From assembly GCF_029961145.1 (NCBI RefSeq), contig NZ_JASBRG010000006.1:50660-114659 (forward strand): a stretch of 64,000 nt of DNA. The letters are read 5' to 3'. A program made the position numbers and the translations under genes. The DNA comes from Pinibacter soli (GTDB taxonomy: Bacteria > Bacteroidota > Bacteroidia > Chitinophagales > Chitinophagaceae). The notes beneath the pieces are model-generated. The model searched no databases and was not told where the DNA came from. It saw only the letters and a program-made list of their open reading frames with translations. Of this stretch, positions 52,473 to 60,145 are shown piece after piece. Numbering within the stretch: the first letter of the stretch is position 1; every line of letters begins with the position of its first letter.

Positions 52473-53114
52473 TTAAGCGTATTCTGCAACATAGTGTGTG
52501 AAAAATTCTTCTTTTGCACGGCGAACTTTTTTGGCTTTTGCCAAATGGTCCGAATCATCTCTATAACCCAACGCAAGTGCTACTACAGAAGTCAATCCTT
52601 TTTCTTTCAGGCCAAGCACCTCATCAACCGCAGCAGGATTAAAACCTTCCATCGGCGTCGTATCCACTTTTTCTATTGCAGCAGCAGTAACACCCACACC
52701 CAAAGCAATATATGCCTGGCGAGCTGACCACTGTTGCAGGTTTTCAGATGAACGGCCCTTAATTGCATTCATCAACATATCACGAAAACCACCTAGATCT
52801 TCCACTTTAATGCCACGTACTTTAGCCGTATTTCTAAGATATTCGTCAATATGCTCTTCTGTAACGTTATCCCATGCAGCAAAGATCACCACAGCGGAAC
52901 CTCCCGTGATTTGCGGTTGGTTGTACATAGCAGGAGCCAGTTTTTTTCTCAAGTCCTCATCTTCTACCACAATAACGTGAAAAGGCTGCAAACCCATAGA
53001 TGTAGGAGCAAGGTTGATAGCCTCTAAAATGTTATGCAGTTTTTCTGCAGCTACTTTTTGACCATTCATTTTTTTAGCCGCATAACGCCAGTTTAGTGAA
53101 TCAAGATATTCCAT
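52473..53114 (-). CDS. NAD(P)H-dependent nitroreductase family protein
   Basis: 213 residues starting at ATG 53114 (MEYLDSLNWRYAAKKMNG). Nitroreductase/FMN fold: NWRYAAKKMNGQKVAAEKL (FMN-phosphate Arg region), NLAPTSMGLQPFHVIVVED and VALALGYRDDSDHLAKAKKVRRAKEEFF at the end, the usual C-terminus of NfsB-type enzymes. It reduces quinones, nitro compounds or flavins with NAD(P)H. A palindrome TGTTTAAAC...GTTTAAACA flanks its TATCTTTG promoter box, implying regulation by a repressor. The TTG-started longer frame is rejected. Confidence 0.88.
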   Translation of the reverse strand: MEYLDSLNWRYAAKKMNGQKVAAEKLHNILEAINLAPTSMGLQPFHVIVVEDEDLRKKLAPAMYNQPQITGGSAVVIFAAWDNVTEEHIDEYLRNTAKVRGIKVEDLGGFRDMLMNAIKGRSSENLQQWSARQAYIALGVGVTAAAIEKVDTTPMEGFNPAAVDEVLGLKEKGLTSVVALALGYRDDSDHLAKAKKVRRAKEEFFTHYVAEYA

Positions 53115-53141
53115 ATAAATAGTTTTATTTTTAAGAATCAA

Positions 53142-53179
53142 TGTTTAAACAAAGATACAAATATCTCGACGTTTAAACA
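53142..53179 (-). promoter_or_regulatory. Promoter with inverted-repeat operator upstream of the nitroreductase
   Basis: On the minus strand TGTTTAAAC, 20 bases and GTTTAAACA; TATCTTTG lies between the two halves. The perfect nine-base half-sites around a -7 box suggest a dimeric repressor. No regulator gene is adjacent, so its identity is unknown. Confidence 0.65.
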
Positions 53180-53192
53180 TCAACATGATGTT

Positions 53193-53228
53193 AAAAAAAA
53201 TAACACCGATAGGATTTCGGTGTTATTT
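53193..53228 (-). terminator. Terminator after kdnB
   Basis: On the minus strand AATAACACCGA, a short loop and TCGGTGTTATT are followed by TTTTTTTAAC. Confidence 0.8.
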
Positions 53229-53256
53229 ATATGAAAATCAAGTATTTATTAAAAAA

Positions 53257-54330
53257 TTACAGACGCTCGAAAAGCGCTCTTAATTTTTCGCGGGTCATTA
53301 TTTTTTCCCAGTCTTTACCCAAAGCGTTCTCCCAAAGTGGTTTCATGCCAAGGGAAACGTTGATCATAATATCAAACTGCTCGTCAGTTAAGCCTTTGCA
53401 CACTCCTGTTGGGATGTCAATGTGATTTTTCTCCACCATTCTCTTGAACTCATCTACCCCAGCAGGATAATATTCTTCCAAATGGTTCATTACTATGCAG
53501 TTACCAATGCCATGCTTGGTTCCCAGTAAATAACTCAAGCCATAGCTAACCGCGTGTGTAACACCCACTTGTGAATAAGCGATGCTCATACCACCCGCGT
53601 AAGAAGCCATCATTAGTTTATCGTCAGAAGTTGCATCCCAATGATCTCTTGTGAGGAAAACTTCCTGGCAAAGTTCAAGCGCTTTTTCACCATAGCTTTT
53701 GCTGAACTCATTCAGGAAAGTTCCTTCAAGGCTTTCAATACAATGGATATAGCAATCCATACCGGTATAAAAACGCTGGTTAACAGGCGCGTCGGCTGCT
53801 AACTCAGGGTCCAAAACGATTTGATCAAATGGCGTAAAGTCGGAGTTCATACCCAGTTTACGGGTTGGTCCGGTCAAAACCGTAGTACGGGAAACTTCCG
53901 CTCCTGTTCCGCTCAATGTAGGAATACCGGCTTTATAAACACCAGGCTGCTTTACAAGATCCCAACCTTGGTAATCTGCGGAAGAGCCAGGGTTTGTCAT
54001 CATCAAACTCACTGCTTTTGCAAGATCCATTGTAGAACCACCACCGATACCAATGATACCGCTAACTGTTCCAAATTCATCTTTCAATTGTTGCGCGAGC
54101 GCATCTACTTGCTTGGTTTTAGGCTCCAGCGTAACGTCTGCGAAAATTATTTTATCCTTTCCTCTCAAAGGAATGCGGCTAGGTAAAGCCTTTCCTTCAA
54201 AGAAATGGTCAACCAGGAAAATCATCGGAGCATCTGATTTGCGCTTAGGCGCCAATATTTCGTCTAACTGGTTGAAACTGCCGCGGCCAAACACCACGTA
54301 ATCAACCATTTTAAAATTTCTAAACTGCAT
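53257..54330 (-). CDS. kdnB: 3-deoxy-alpha-D-manno-octulosonate 8-oxidase (KdnB-like Fe alcohol dehydrogenase)
   Basis: 357 residues of the iron-containing alcohol dehydrogenase family. GGGSTMDLAKAVSLMMTNPG binds NAD(P) and SGTGAEVSRT is the family motif. GMDCYIHCIESLEG and THAVSYGLSYLLGTKHGIGNC supply the metal-binding His residues. The sequence is strikingly like Shewanella KdnB (MNFKNFKVV...YGRGSF at the N-terminus, as I recall it), which oxidises Kdo at C8 before KdnA adds the amino group of Kdo8N. Its neighbour on the same strand is kdsB, supporting a Kdo role. KdnA was not found in the window. Confidence 0.85.
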   Translation of the reverse strand: MQFRNFKMVDYVVFGRGSFNQLDEILAPKRKSDAPMIFLVDHFFEGKALPSRIPLRGKDKIIFADVTLEPKTKQVDALAQQLKDEFGTVSGIIGIGGGSTMDLAKAVSLMMTNPGSSADYQGWDLVKQPGVYKAGIPTLSGTGAEVSRTTVLTGPTRKLGMNSDFTPFDQIVLDPELAADAPVNQRFYTGMDCYIHCIESLEGTFLNEFSKSYGEKALELCQEVFLTRDHWDATSDDKLMMASYAGGMSIAYSQVGVTHAVSYGLSYLLGTKHGIGNCIVMNHLEEYYPAGVDEFKRMVEKNHIDIPTGVCKGLTDEQFDIMINVSLGMKPLWENALGKDWEKIMTREKLRALFERL

Positions 54331-54387
54331 AAATAGGATTTGAAGATGAAGCGAACAATCGCTATTGGGTTACAAAAGTAGGATGTG

Positions 54388-54465
54388 ACAATTAATAATT
54401 AATAATTAAAAATTAAGACGGCTGCGTCAATTTTGCGGTCGCTGTTTTTACTTTTTAATTATTCC
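54388..54465. repeat. Palindrome of AATTAATAATT words
   Basis: ACAATTAATAATTAATAATT then AAAAATTAAGA is mirrored, less exactly, by TTTTTACTTTTTAATTATT. The right arm runs into the stop of kdsB. Confidence 0.65.
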
Positions 54466-55202
54466 TCGTTCATAAAAGACGCGGCTTTGTCAAGATCGCC
54501 TGGTGTGTCTATTTCTACGCCCATATAGTCAACAATCACCATTTTCATTGGAACGCCGTATTCGAGGTAACGAAGGCACTCAACTTTTTCGGCAGATTCC
54601 AAGGGAGTCATGGGCCAGTTGGTAAAATTCAAAAGCGCTTGTTTGCGGAAAGCATAAACGCCAATATGTTCGTAGTAAGGAATCACAAGATCTTTGTTGC
54701 GCGGATATGGGATCACGCTTCTACTAAAGAAAATCGCGTTCATGTTAATATCCACGGCTACTTTCACATAGTTTGGATCATCGATGTACACTTGCTCTGT
54801 GAGAGGCTGCATCATTGAAGCCACTTGTACTTTTGCACCCTCTTCGCCTTCAAAAACCTGCAACAATTTTTGCAAAGGTTCTCTTTTTACAAATGGCGTA
54901 TCTCCCTGCACATTCAAAACAATATCCACATCCAAATGGGCCGCTGCTTCTGCAATGCGGTCGCTGCCGCTTTCATGAAGTTTTTTGCTCATGATCGCAT
55001 TGCCACCGTGTGAGGTAATTTCTTCGAAAATAATATCGCTATCTGTTACCACTACAACCTGGTCAAAAAGTCCGGTTGCTAAAGTATTATCATAGGTATG
55101 GCGGATAATAGTTTTATCGCCTAGCATTTGCATAAGTTTTCCCGGAAAGCGTGTAGCAGCGTAGCGGGCGGGTATCATTGCAACAATGCGATTGTCTTGC
55201 AT
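54459..55202 (-). CDS. kdsB: 3-deoxy-manno-octulosonate cytidylyltransferase
   Basis: 247 residues starting at ATG 55202 (MQDNRIVAMIPARYAATRFPGK). The CMP-Kdo synthetase signature is RYAATRFPGKLMQMLGDKTIIRHTYDN. VVVTDSDIIFE, SGSDRIAEAA, VLNVQGDTPF (metal Asp in QGD) and PLESAEKVECLRYLEYGVPMKMV complete the family pattern. It activates Kdo with CTP for lipid A assembly. The longer frame overlaps recX and has no similarity. kdnB follows 128 bases downstream on the same strand, probably in one operon. Confidence 0.93.
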   Translation of the reverse strand: MQDNRIVAMIPARYAATRFPGKLMQMLGDKTIIRHTYDNTLATGLFDQVVVVTDSDIIFEEITSHGGNAIMSKKLHESGSDRIAEAAAHLDVDIVLNVQGDTPFVKREPLQKLLQVFEGEEGAKVQVASMMQPLTEQVYIDDPNYVKVAVDINMNAIFFSRSVIPYPRNKDLVIPYYEHIGVYAFRKQALLNFTNWPMTPLESAEKVECLRYLEYGVPMKMVIVDYMGVEIDTPGDLDKAASFMNEE

Positions 55203-55255
55203 GTGAGAAAAAGTTTTGGGCAAAGCTAGGGAATTTTGAAGTTGTGGGTAGTCTG

Positions 55256-55735
55256 CTACTTTCCTCTCTGCTTCTCCACAGCATCCCTCACCCATTCATT
55301 CTCATATCCTTTTTGCAAAAGGTAATCATGCATTTTTCGCATTTTTACGAAAATGTTTTTCTCGCCTTTCAGTGTTTTCCACTTTTCTTCTGCAAGCTTG
55401 TGAAGTGTTTCAAAATAAGGTTCGTCCTCTATCGATTGGAGCGCCTTTTTTATGCAGTAGTCGCTTACTTTTTTGAGCTTCAGCTCGTATTTAATTTTCA
55501 CTTTTCCCCAATGCTTCATACGAAACTTTCCGCCCGCAAAAGCAATGGCAAAGCGCTCCTCGTTCAGGTAGTTTTCCTCGATCAGTTGTGAAAGCATAGT
55601 TTCCACCGAGGGTTTATGTAAACCATAGCTATAGAGTTTATCCTTCACTTCCTGGTGACTGCGTTCTTGGTAGGCGCAATATTGTTTTGCTTTTTGCAAT
55701 GCCTGCTCGGGCGTTAACGTTCGTTCAAAGGCCAT
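55256..55735 (-). CDS. recX: Regulatory protein RecX
   Basis: 159 residues starting at ATG 55735 (MAFERTLTPEQALQKAKQYC). A RecX-like helical protein: KQYCAYQERSHQEVKDKLYSYGLHKPSVETMLSQLIEENYLNEERFAIAFAGGKFRMKHWGKVKIKYELKLKKVS. RecX inhibits RecA filament growth; recA itself is not here. The 44 residues before this Met in the longer frame translate a palindromic repeat (55754-55843) and are not part of the protein. It is 53 bases upstream of kdsB. Confidence 0.88.
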   Translation of the reverse strand: MAFERTLTPEQALQKAKQYCAYQERSHQEVKDKLYSYGLHKPSVETMLSQLIEENYLNEERFAIAFAGGKFRMKHWGKVKIKYELKLKKVSDYCIKKALQSIEDEPYFETLHKLAEEKWKTLKGEKNIFVKMRKMHDYLLQKGYENEWVRDAVEKQRGK

Positions 55736-55749
55736 GCGGCAAATGTAAG

Positions 55750-55843
55750 GCTGAATGCCTAATGCTAAACGCCTAACGCGGAACTCCAAAAGGCAGCCTG
55801 TTGCACGGAAAGGGCGTTCTGCGTTAGGCATTAAGCGCTCTGC
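55750..55843. repeat. Palindrome of GCCTAACGC words between divergent genes
   Basis: GAATGCCTAATGCTAAACGC plus CTAACGCGGAAC on the left, TTCTGCGTTAGGCATTAAGC on the right. It lies between the recX and dnaN start codons and creates false N-terminal extensions of recX. Confidence 0.85.
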
Positions 55844-55885
55844 TTTGCCATTCTTCCATTTCTTCACACAAACTATCCCCCAACA

Positions 55886-55916
55886 TTTGCCTATTAGTTA
55901 AAAATCATTAGTTTCG
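55886..55916 (+). promoter_or_regulatory. Bacteroidota-type promoter of dnaN
   Basis: TTTG (55886-55889), 19 bases, then TAGTTTCG (55909-55916), one mismatch from TAnnTTTG. It fits transcription from just before the ATG at 55946. Confidence 0.6.
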
Positions 55917-55945
55917 CCACTACATAAAATTTGAATTCAATTAAT

Positions 55946-57061
55946 ATGAAGTTCATTGTTTCATCTTCGGCCTTGCTGAAACAGTTACAACAGATCAGCG
56001 GGGTTATTAACTCCAATACGGTTTTGCCAATATTAGAAGATTTTCTGTTTGAGGTAGAAACGAATAAGCTTTCCGTAGTAGCTACTGACCTTGAAACCGT
56101 TATGCGCGTGCAAATCGAAATTGAGGCGAAAGAAAGCGGCAAGGTTTGTATTCCTGCAAAAATTTTGATCGACTCTTTAAAGAATATTGCGGATCAGCCA
56201 CTGACTTTTAACATCGATAAAAACTTCGCTGTTGAAATTACCAGCGACAACGGTAAGTATAAAGTTATGGGCGAAAACCCTGACAACTTCCCCAAGGAGC
56301 CATCTGCAGATGATACAACATCATTTACGTTGGAATCCGGTCAGTTGGTAACGGCTATCAACAAAACTTTATTTGCTGTAAGTAACGATGATCTTCGCCC
56401 CGCGATGACAGGTGTTTACTTTGAGCTGGATAAAAATTACTTGCAATTTGTTGCAACCGATGCACACAGACTGGTTCGTTATAAATTGACAAATGTTAAT
56501 TGCCCACAAAATGATTCTTTCATTGTGCCACGCAAACCGCTGAACTTGTTGAAAACAGCATTGCCTGATAATGCAGATGAAATCACAGTCAACTACAACA
56601 GCAATCACCTGTTTGTAAAACATGGCAACACACAAATGAGCTGTCGATTGATCGACGCTCGTTTCCCTGATTACAAAGTTGTTATCCCTACAGATAATCC
56701 TTACAAACTGGTTGTTACAAAATCAGATTTTCAAGGAGCATTGCGTCGCGTAAGTGTGTTCAGTAACAAAAGCACTAACCAGGTTGTATTGAACATTCAC
56801 GGAAGCGAATTGCAACTGGCTGCGCAAGACGTTGACTTTAGCTTTGAAGGAAATGAGAGAATGAAATGTCAATACGATGGTGAAGATCTGGCAATTGCTT
56901 TCAATGCAAAATTCTTAATCGAAATGTTGAACGCTGCAGAAAGCGACGAAGTAAAAGTGGAGCTTTCTACACCAACAAAAGCCGGTATTATCAAACAAAC
57001 AGAAGGCGACGAAAATGAAGAGCTGTTGATGCTTGTAATGCCTTTGATGTTAAATCAATAA
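55946..57061 (+). CDS. dnaN: DNA polymerase III beta subunit (sliding clamp)
   Basis: 371 residues starting at ATG 55946 (MKFIVSSSALLKQLQQISG). Three clamp domains of about 120 residues are visible: ISGVINSNTVLPILEDFLFEV, ALVT-like SGQLVTAINKTLFAVSNDDLRPAMTGVYFELD, and LRRVSVFSNKSTNQVVLNI...ENEELLMLVMPLML at the C-terminus. It tethers the polymerase to DNA. The TTG-started frame adds five residues only. dnaA is not next to it, unlike in many Gram-positives. A terminator follows. Together with the presumed oriC and parS it places replication genes in this region, although 35 kb away from the origin candidate. Confidence 0.95.
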   Translation: MKFIVSSSALLKQLQQISGVINSNTVLPILEDFLFEVETNKLSVVATDLETVMRVQIEIEAKESGKVCIPAKILIDSLKNIADQPLTFNIDKNFAVEITSDNGKYKVMGENPDNFPKEPSADDTTSFTLESGQLVTAINKTLFAVSNDDLRPAMTGVYFELDKNYLQFVATDAHRLVRYKLTNVNCPQNDSFIVPRKPLNLLKTALPDNADEITVNYNSNHLFVKHGNTQMSCRLIDARFPDYKVVIPTDNPYKLVVTKSDFQGALRRVSVFSNKSTNQVVLNIHGSELQLAAQDVDFSFEGNERMKCQYDGEDLAIAFNAKFLIEMLNAAESDEVKVELSTPTKAGIIKQTEGDENEELLMLVMPLMLNQ

Positions 57062-57084
57062 TTTAAAGTAATCTTGTTAGATAC

Positions 57085-57118
57085 AAGGGTTGTTTCAGAA
57101 ATGGAACAACCTTTTTTA
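57085..57118 (+). terminator. Terminator after dnaN
   Basis: AAGGGTTGTT, a ten-base loop and AACAACCTTTTTT. The stem is about seven clean pairs. Confidence 0.75.
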
Positions 57119-57162
57119 ATGCCCTTACAAACTGCTTTCGTACATTTAATTAAAGAAACGGC

Positions 57163-57552
57163 GTGAAAGCAATTCGATCCTACGATAATTATATACAAGC
57201 AAACATGCAACTTTCTCTACTGAAAGATGCCGGGCTGGATTGCTATATAAAAGATGAATACACAATAACAATAGATCCGTTATTAAGCCCTGCTCTCGGC
57301 GGGATGAAACTAATGGTGAAAGAAGAGGACATCGATGAAGCCAACCGCATTCTCGAAACAACCGAGCGAACTTTTCTTGAAAATGTTTCCTGTGAAAACT
57401 GCGGACAAAAAAGTGTTCAAAAAATAGTAAACGTAAAAACCTTTGACACGATCTGGCTACAGTTATGGAGTGTTTTGAAAAATGGCCAGCCGGTGGAACA
57501 GACAACGATTTATAGATGTTATAGTTGCGGAGCGATACAGGAAGAACTTTAG
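57163..57552 (+). CDS. DUF2007 protein with zinc ribbon
   Basis: 129 residues. The N-terminal DUF2007 fold (KAIRSYDNYIQANMQLSLLKDAGLDCYIKDEYTITIDPLLSPALGGMKLMVKEEDIDEANRIL) is a GlnB-like putative signal-binding domain. The C-terminal part has two Cys pairs, CENCGQK and CYSCGAI, as in a zinc ribbon. Start is GTG at 57163; the preceding GGCGTG has no better codon. Its task is unknown. A palindrome follows the stop codon. Confidence 0.8.
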   Translation: MKAIRSYDNYIQANMQLSLLKDAGLDCYIKDEYTITIDPLLSPALGGMKLMVKEEDIDEANRILETTERTFLENVSCENCGQKSVQKIVNVKTFDTIWLQLWSVLKNGQPVEQTTIYRCYSCGAIQEEL

Positions 57553-57560
57553 TAAGCATA

Positions 57561-57633
57561 AATTAAAAAGTCAAAAGTCAAAAAAGGCAGCGTTATTTCG
57601 CACTCGCGTTTTTGACTTTTGACTTTTTAATTT
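57561..57633. repeat. Palindrome of AAAGTCAA words
   Basis: AATTAAAAAGTCAAAAGTCA on the left, TTTTTGACTTTTGACTTTTT on the right. It lies between convergent genes. Confidence 0.8.
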
Positions 57634-57643
57634 GACTTTATCT

Positions 57644-58555
57644 CTATACTTTTTCCCTTAAGCTTTCTCTAAATCCGCTTGGACTAAAGCCTGTAACGTT
57701 TTTAAAGAATTTAGCAAAGTTGGAAGTATCTGTAAATTGTAAATAGTATGCAACTTCTGCTACAGTCATATTCGTGTTCTTCAAAAGCGCCTGTGCTTCC
57801 AGGCCAACTCTTTCACGGATAATTTGTGAAGCTGATTTACCAGTTTGATCTTTAAGCAGATTGCTCAGATAGTTCGGATGTAAATGCATTCCTTCAGCAA
57901 CAGCTTTCAAAGTCAACTCCTCTTTTATGTTGCCTTTGTTCAACTCAATGAAATAGCCATTCAGCAAATTCATGAATTGGGAAACAACTGTTTCGTTGCC
58001 TTTAGTAACTGTATAACTTCCGGAAGTAGCGGCCTTCGCATTGAACAACAAAATGTTGGTATAGTGAAACAACATCTTGTAACGATCAGGATTATCAGAG
58101 CGAAGAACTCCTTGCATATCGGTAAACAATTGCTCAAATGAAGATATCTGTTGTTCATTAAGCTTTGTAGTTAAACCGCTTTCTGCCTGGTAAAAAGGGA
58201 ATTCTGTAGTGATCGTCCTTGCGGGCTTTTGCTGGAAAACGTATTGCGGCGTAAAGAAGATGATGTAGCCTTTCCAGTTTTTAATTTCATGGTAATGGCG
58301 GATATGCCATGGAGCCGTGAAATACATGTTGCCACGCTCAAGATGATAAACCTGTGAGTTTATGTTGAGCGTGAAACTGCCGTCCGTTACAAGAGCTGCA
58401 ATAAATGCATTCAGCCGGAAGGGCTGTTTGAAAAGCTTACTTTCATTCGGGATATCTTCAAACTTGATCAGCTCAAAATCTGGATTCAAAACCGGAATAT
58501 CAGCGCTTTGAAACGACTCACTAAGATTGTTGTAATAAGGTATTTTTTCAGCCAT
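57644..58555 (-). CDS. AraC-family transcriptional regulator
   Basis: 303 residues starting at ATG 58555 (MAEKIPYYNNLSESF). An N-terminal cupin-like sensing domain (LVTDGSFTLNINSQVYHLERGNMYFTAPWHIRHY) is followed by a C-terminal double helix-turn-helix: LTLKAVAEGMHLHPNYLSNLLKDQTGKSASQIIRERVGLEAQALLKNTNMTVAEVAYYLQFTDTSNFAKFFKNVTGFSPSGFRESL. The signal is unknown. A divergent promoter region (58562-59087) separates it from the acyltransferase gene. It may regulate nearby or distant genes. Confidence 0.9.
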   Translation of the reverse strand: MAEKIPYYNNLSESFQSADIPVLNPDFELIKFEDIPNESKLFKQPFRLNAFIAALVTDGSFTLNINSQVYHLERGNMYFTAPWHIRHYHEIKNWKGYIIFFTPQYVFQQKPARTITTEFPFYQAESGLTTKLNEQQISSFEQLFTDMQGVLRSDNPDRYKMLFHYTNILLFNAKAATSGSYTVTKGNETVVSQFMNLLNGYFIELNKGNIKEELTLKAVAEGMHLHPNYLSNLLKDQTGKSASQIIRERVGLEAQALLKNTNMTVAEVAYYLQFTDTSNFAKFFKNVTGFSPSGFRESLREKV

Positions 58556-58561
58556 GTTCAC

Positions 58562-59087
58562 AAAAGATAGAATTGCAAAATTCGTTTATTTGATTGATTT
58601 AAGTCAATTTTTCGTCTCCCACTCCTTATCAATATTTACCGCTTATAAAATAACAGTGACGGGTAAAGAATTGTAAAACAAGCAGGTTAATGTTCTCTTT
58701 ATAATTTTTACGGAACAAGATGGGGGGAAAGCCAGACCTAAAATTGATAAACGTTGTCGAGACTTTGACGCTAAACTAAGACAAAACTTGCGGGTAGAAT
58801 CTAAATAATATCTAAAATAATTCATTTATGAGAGTTTGATGACAATTGACTTTGCTGGTCTCTTCAAGGTGACAATGTTCGAAACAAAACCGTTGCTTTC
58901 AACTTGTCTTGAAGTAGAAAATCAGAAGTAAAAAGTCAAAAGAGTCTCAAACTGTCTTCAGCGATTTTGACTTTTGAATTTTTACTTTTGACTTAGCAAT
59001 GCCAAAGTCATTCATCATCATATCTTTGCCAATCTTATTAACAACTTCCGGCACAACATAAATACAGCTGGTCTGTAATTATTATTT
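58562..59087. other. Gene-free spacer with one palindrome and a promoter-like box
   Basis: 526 bases. 58925-58994 is a palindrome of AAAAGTCAAAA words (GAAGTAAAAAGTCAAAAG / CTTTTGAATTTTTACTTTTG). TATCTTTG at 59021-59028 is a possible promoter box for the acyltransferase. 58562-58920 shows no gene, tRNA or clear repeat. Confidence 0.65.
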
Positions 59088-60011
59088 ATGTATTACTTGT
59101 TATACGGCACTTTATATTTGTTTTCCTTATTGCCCATGCGGGTTCTGTATATTTTTTGCGACCTCATTTATGTTATACTCTATTACATAACAGGTTATCG
59201 CAAACAAGTGGTAATGAAGAACCTTTCCATTGCTTTTCCTGAAAAATCAGAAGCGGAAAAAGTGGCGATTGCAAAAAAGTTCTACAAGAACTTCATTGAC
59301 AATTTTATTGAAGCCATAAAGATGCTGAGTGCGGGAAAATCTTTTGCACAAAAAAGATTCTCCGGCAACTTCGAAATTTTTGATGAGATTCAATCCCAAG
59401 GCAAAAGTGCCCATCTTTTTCTCGGACATTTTTTTAATTGGGAGGTTGGCGGCGCTGCTCTGGAGCATTATTCACCGCTGCATATGCTAATTGTGTATAT
59501 GCCAATAAAAAGCCAGGCAATGGAAAGATTGTTTATCAGGTTAAGACAACTTTCCGGCGCAGGACTTATTCCAGCAACGCCAATGAGTGCCTTCACGAGA
59601 GGATATATTGCAGAAAGAAAACGTCCCTACATGCTTGCATTGTTAGGTGATCAAAGTCCGGGAGGTGTTGAAAAAGCTTACTGGTTGAATTTTTTTAACA
59701 GAGCTACGCCATTTGTAACCGGTCCCGAAAAAAGTGCACGCTCTGCTAATATGCCTGCTGTGTTTGGATATCCAACAAAAGAAAAACGTGGTCAATACAC
59801 TCTTCATTTCGAAATGATAGAAGAAAATCCAAGAAGTGTAGAAGAAGGAGAACTAACGCGCCGATATGTAAAAATATTGGAGCGATTAATCACAGAGAAT
59901 CCTGAGCTTTGGATGTGGACGCACAAGCGCTGGAAAGCTGACTGGAAAAGCGAATACAAGGAGTTGTGGATAGGGGAAGATGTGCCGGTGGTGAGGCCGA
60001 AAGCGTATTAG
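59088..60011 (+). CDS. Lipid A-type lysophospholipid acyltransferase (LpxL/HtrB family)
   Basis: 307 residues. An N-terminal hydrophobic anchor (LYGTLYLFSLLPMRVLYIFCDLIYVILYYITGY) is followed by VVMKNLSIAFPEKSEAE. The acyltransferase motif is LGHFFNWEVGG, whose H-x4-E is the catalytic pair of LpxL enzymes. ALLGDQSPGGVEKAYWLNFFNRATPFVTGPEKSAR is the second conserved block. It adds a secondary acyl chain to lipid A, or an ornithine lipid in some Bacteroidota. It is in the same region as kdsB and kdnB. No downstream partner. Confidence 0.88.
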   Translation: MYYLLYGTLYLFSLLPMRVLYIFCDLIYVILYYITGYRKQVVMKNLSIAFPEKSEAEKVAIAKKFYKNFIDNFIEAIKMLSAGKSFAQKRFSGNFEIFDEIQSQGKSAHLFLGHFFNWEVGGAALEHYSPLHMLIVYMPIKSQAMERLFIRLRQLSGAGLIPATPMSAFTRGYIAERKRPYMLALLGDQSPGGVEKAYWLNFFNRATPFVTGPEKSARSANMPAVFGYPTKEKRGQYTLHFEMIEENPRSVEEGELTRRYVKILERLITENPELWMWTHKRWKADWKSEYKELWIGEDVPVVRPKAY

Positions 60012-60012
60012 T

Positions 60013-60145
60013 AACGAATTAATAATTAAGAATTAATAGGGTAACATACTTTGCAAAAAGCGATATTATTTCTGTTTAAAAATTCGAAGGGCGGCATTCA
60101 AAAACTGAATGCCGCCCTATTAATTACTAATTATTAATTATTCTC
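60013..60145. repeat. Palindrome of AATTAATAATT words with a GC-rich central hairpin
   Basis: CGAATTAATAATTAAGAATT on the left, CTATTAATTACTAATTATTA on the right. The centre holds the exact hairpin AGGGCGGCATTCA / TGAATGCCGCCCT (60088-60118), a likely bidirectional terminator between convergent genes. Confidence 0.85.

Noticed and set aside
55203-55295. N-terminal extension of KdsB overlapping recX
   Set aside because: No similarity to the family; the canonical MxxNRIVAMIPARYAATRFPGK-like start is at 55202.
55736-55867. N-terminal extension of RecX
   Set aside because: Translates the GCCTAACGC palindrome.
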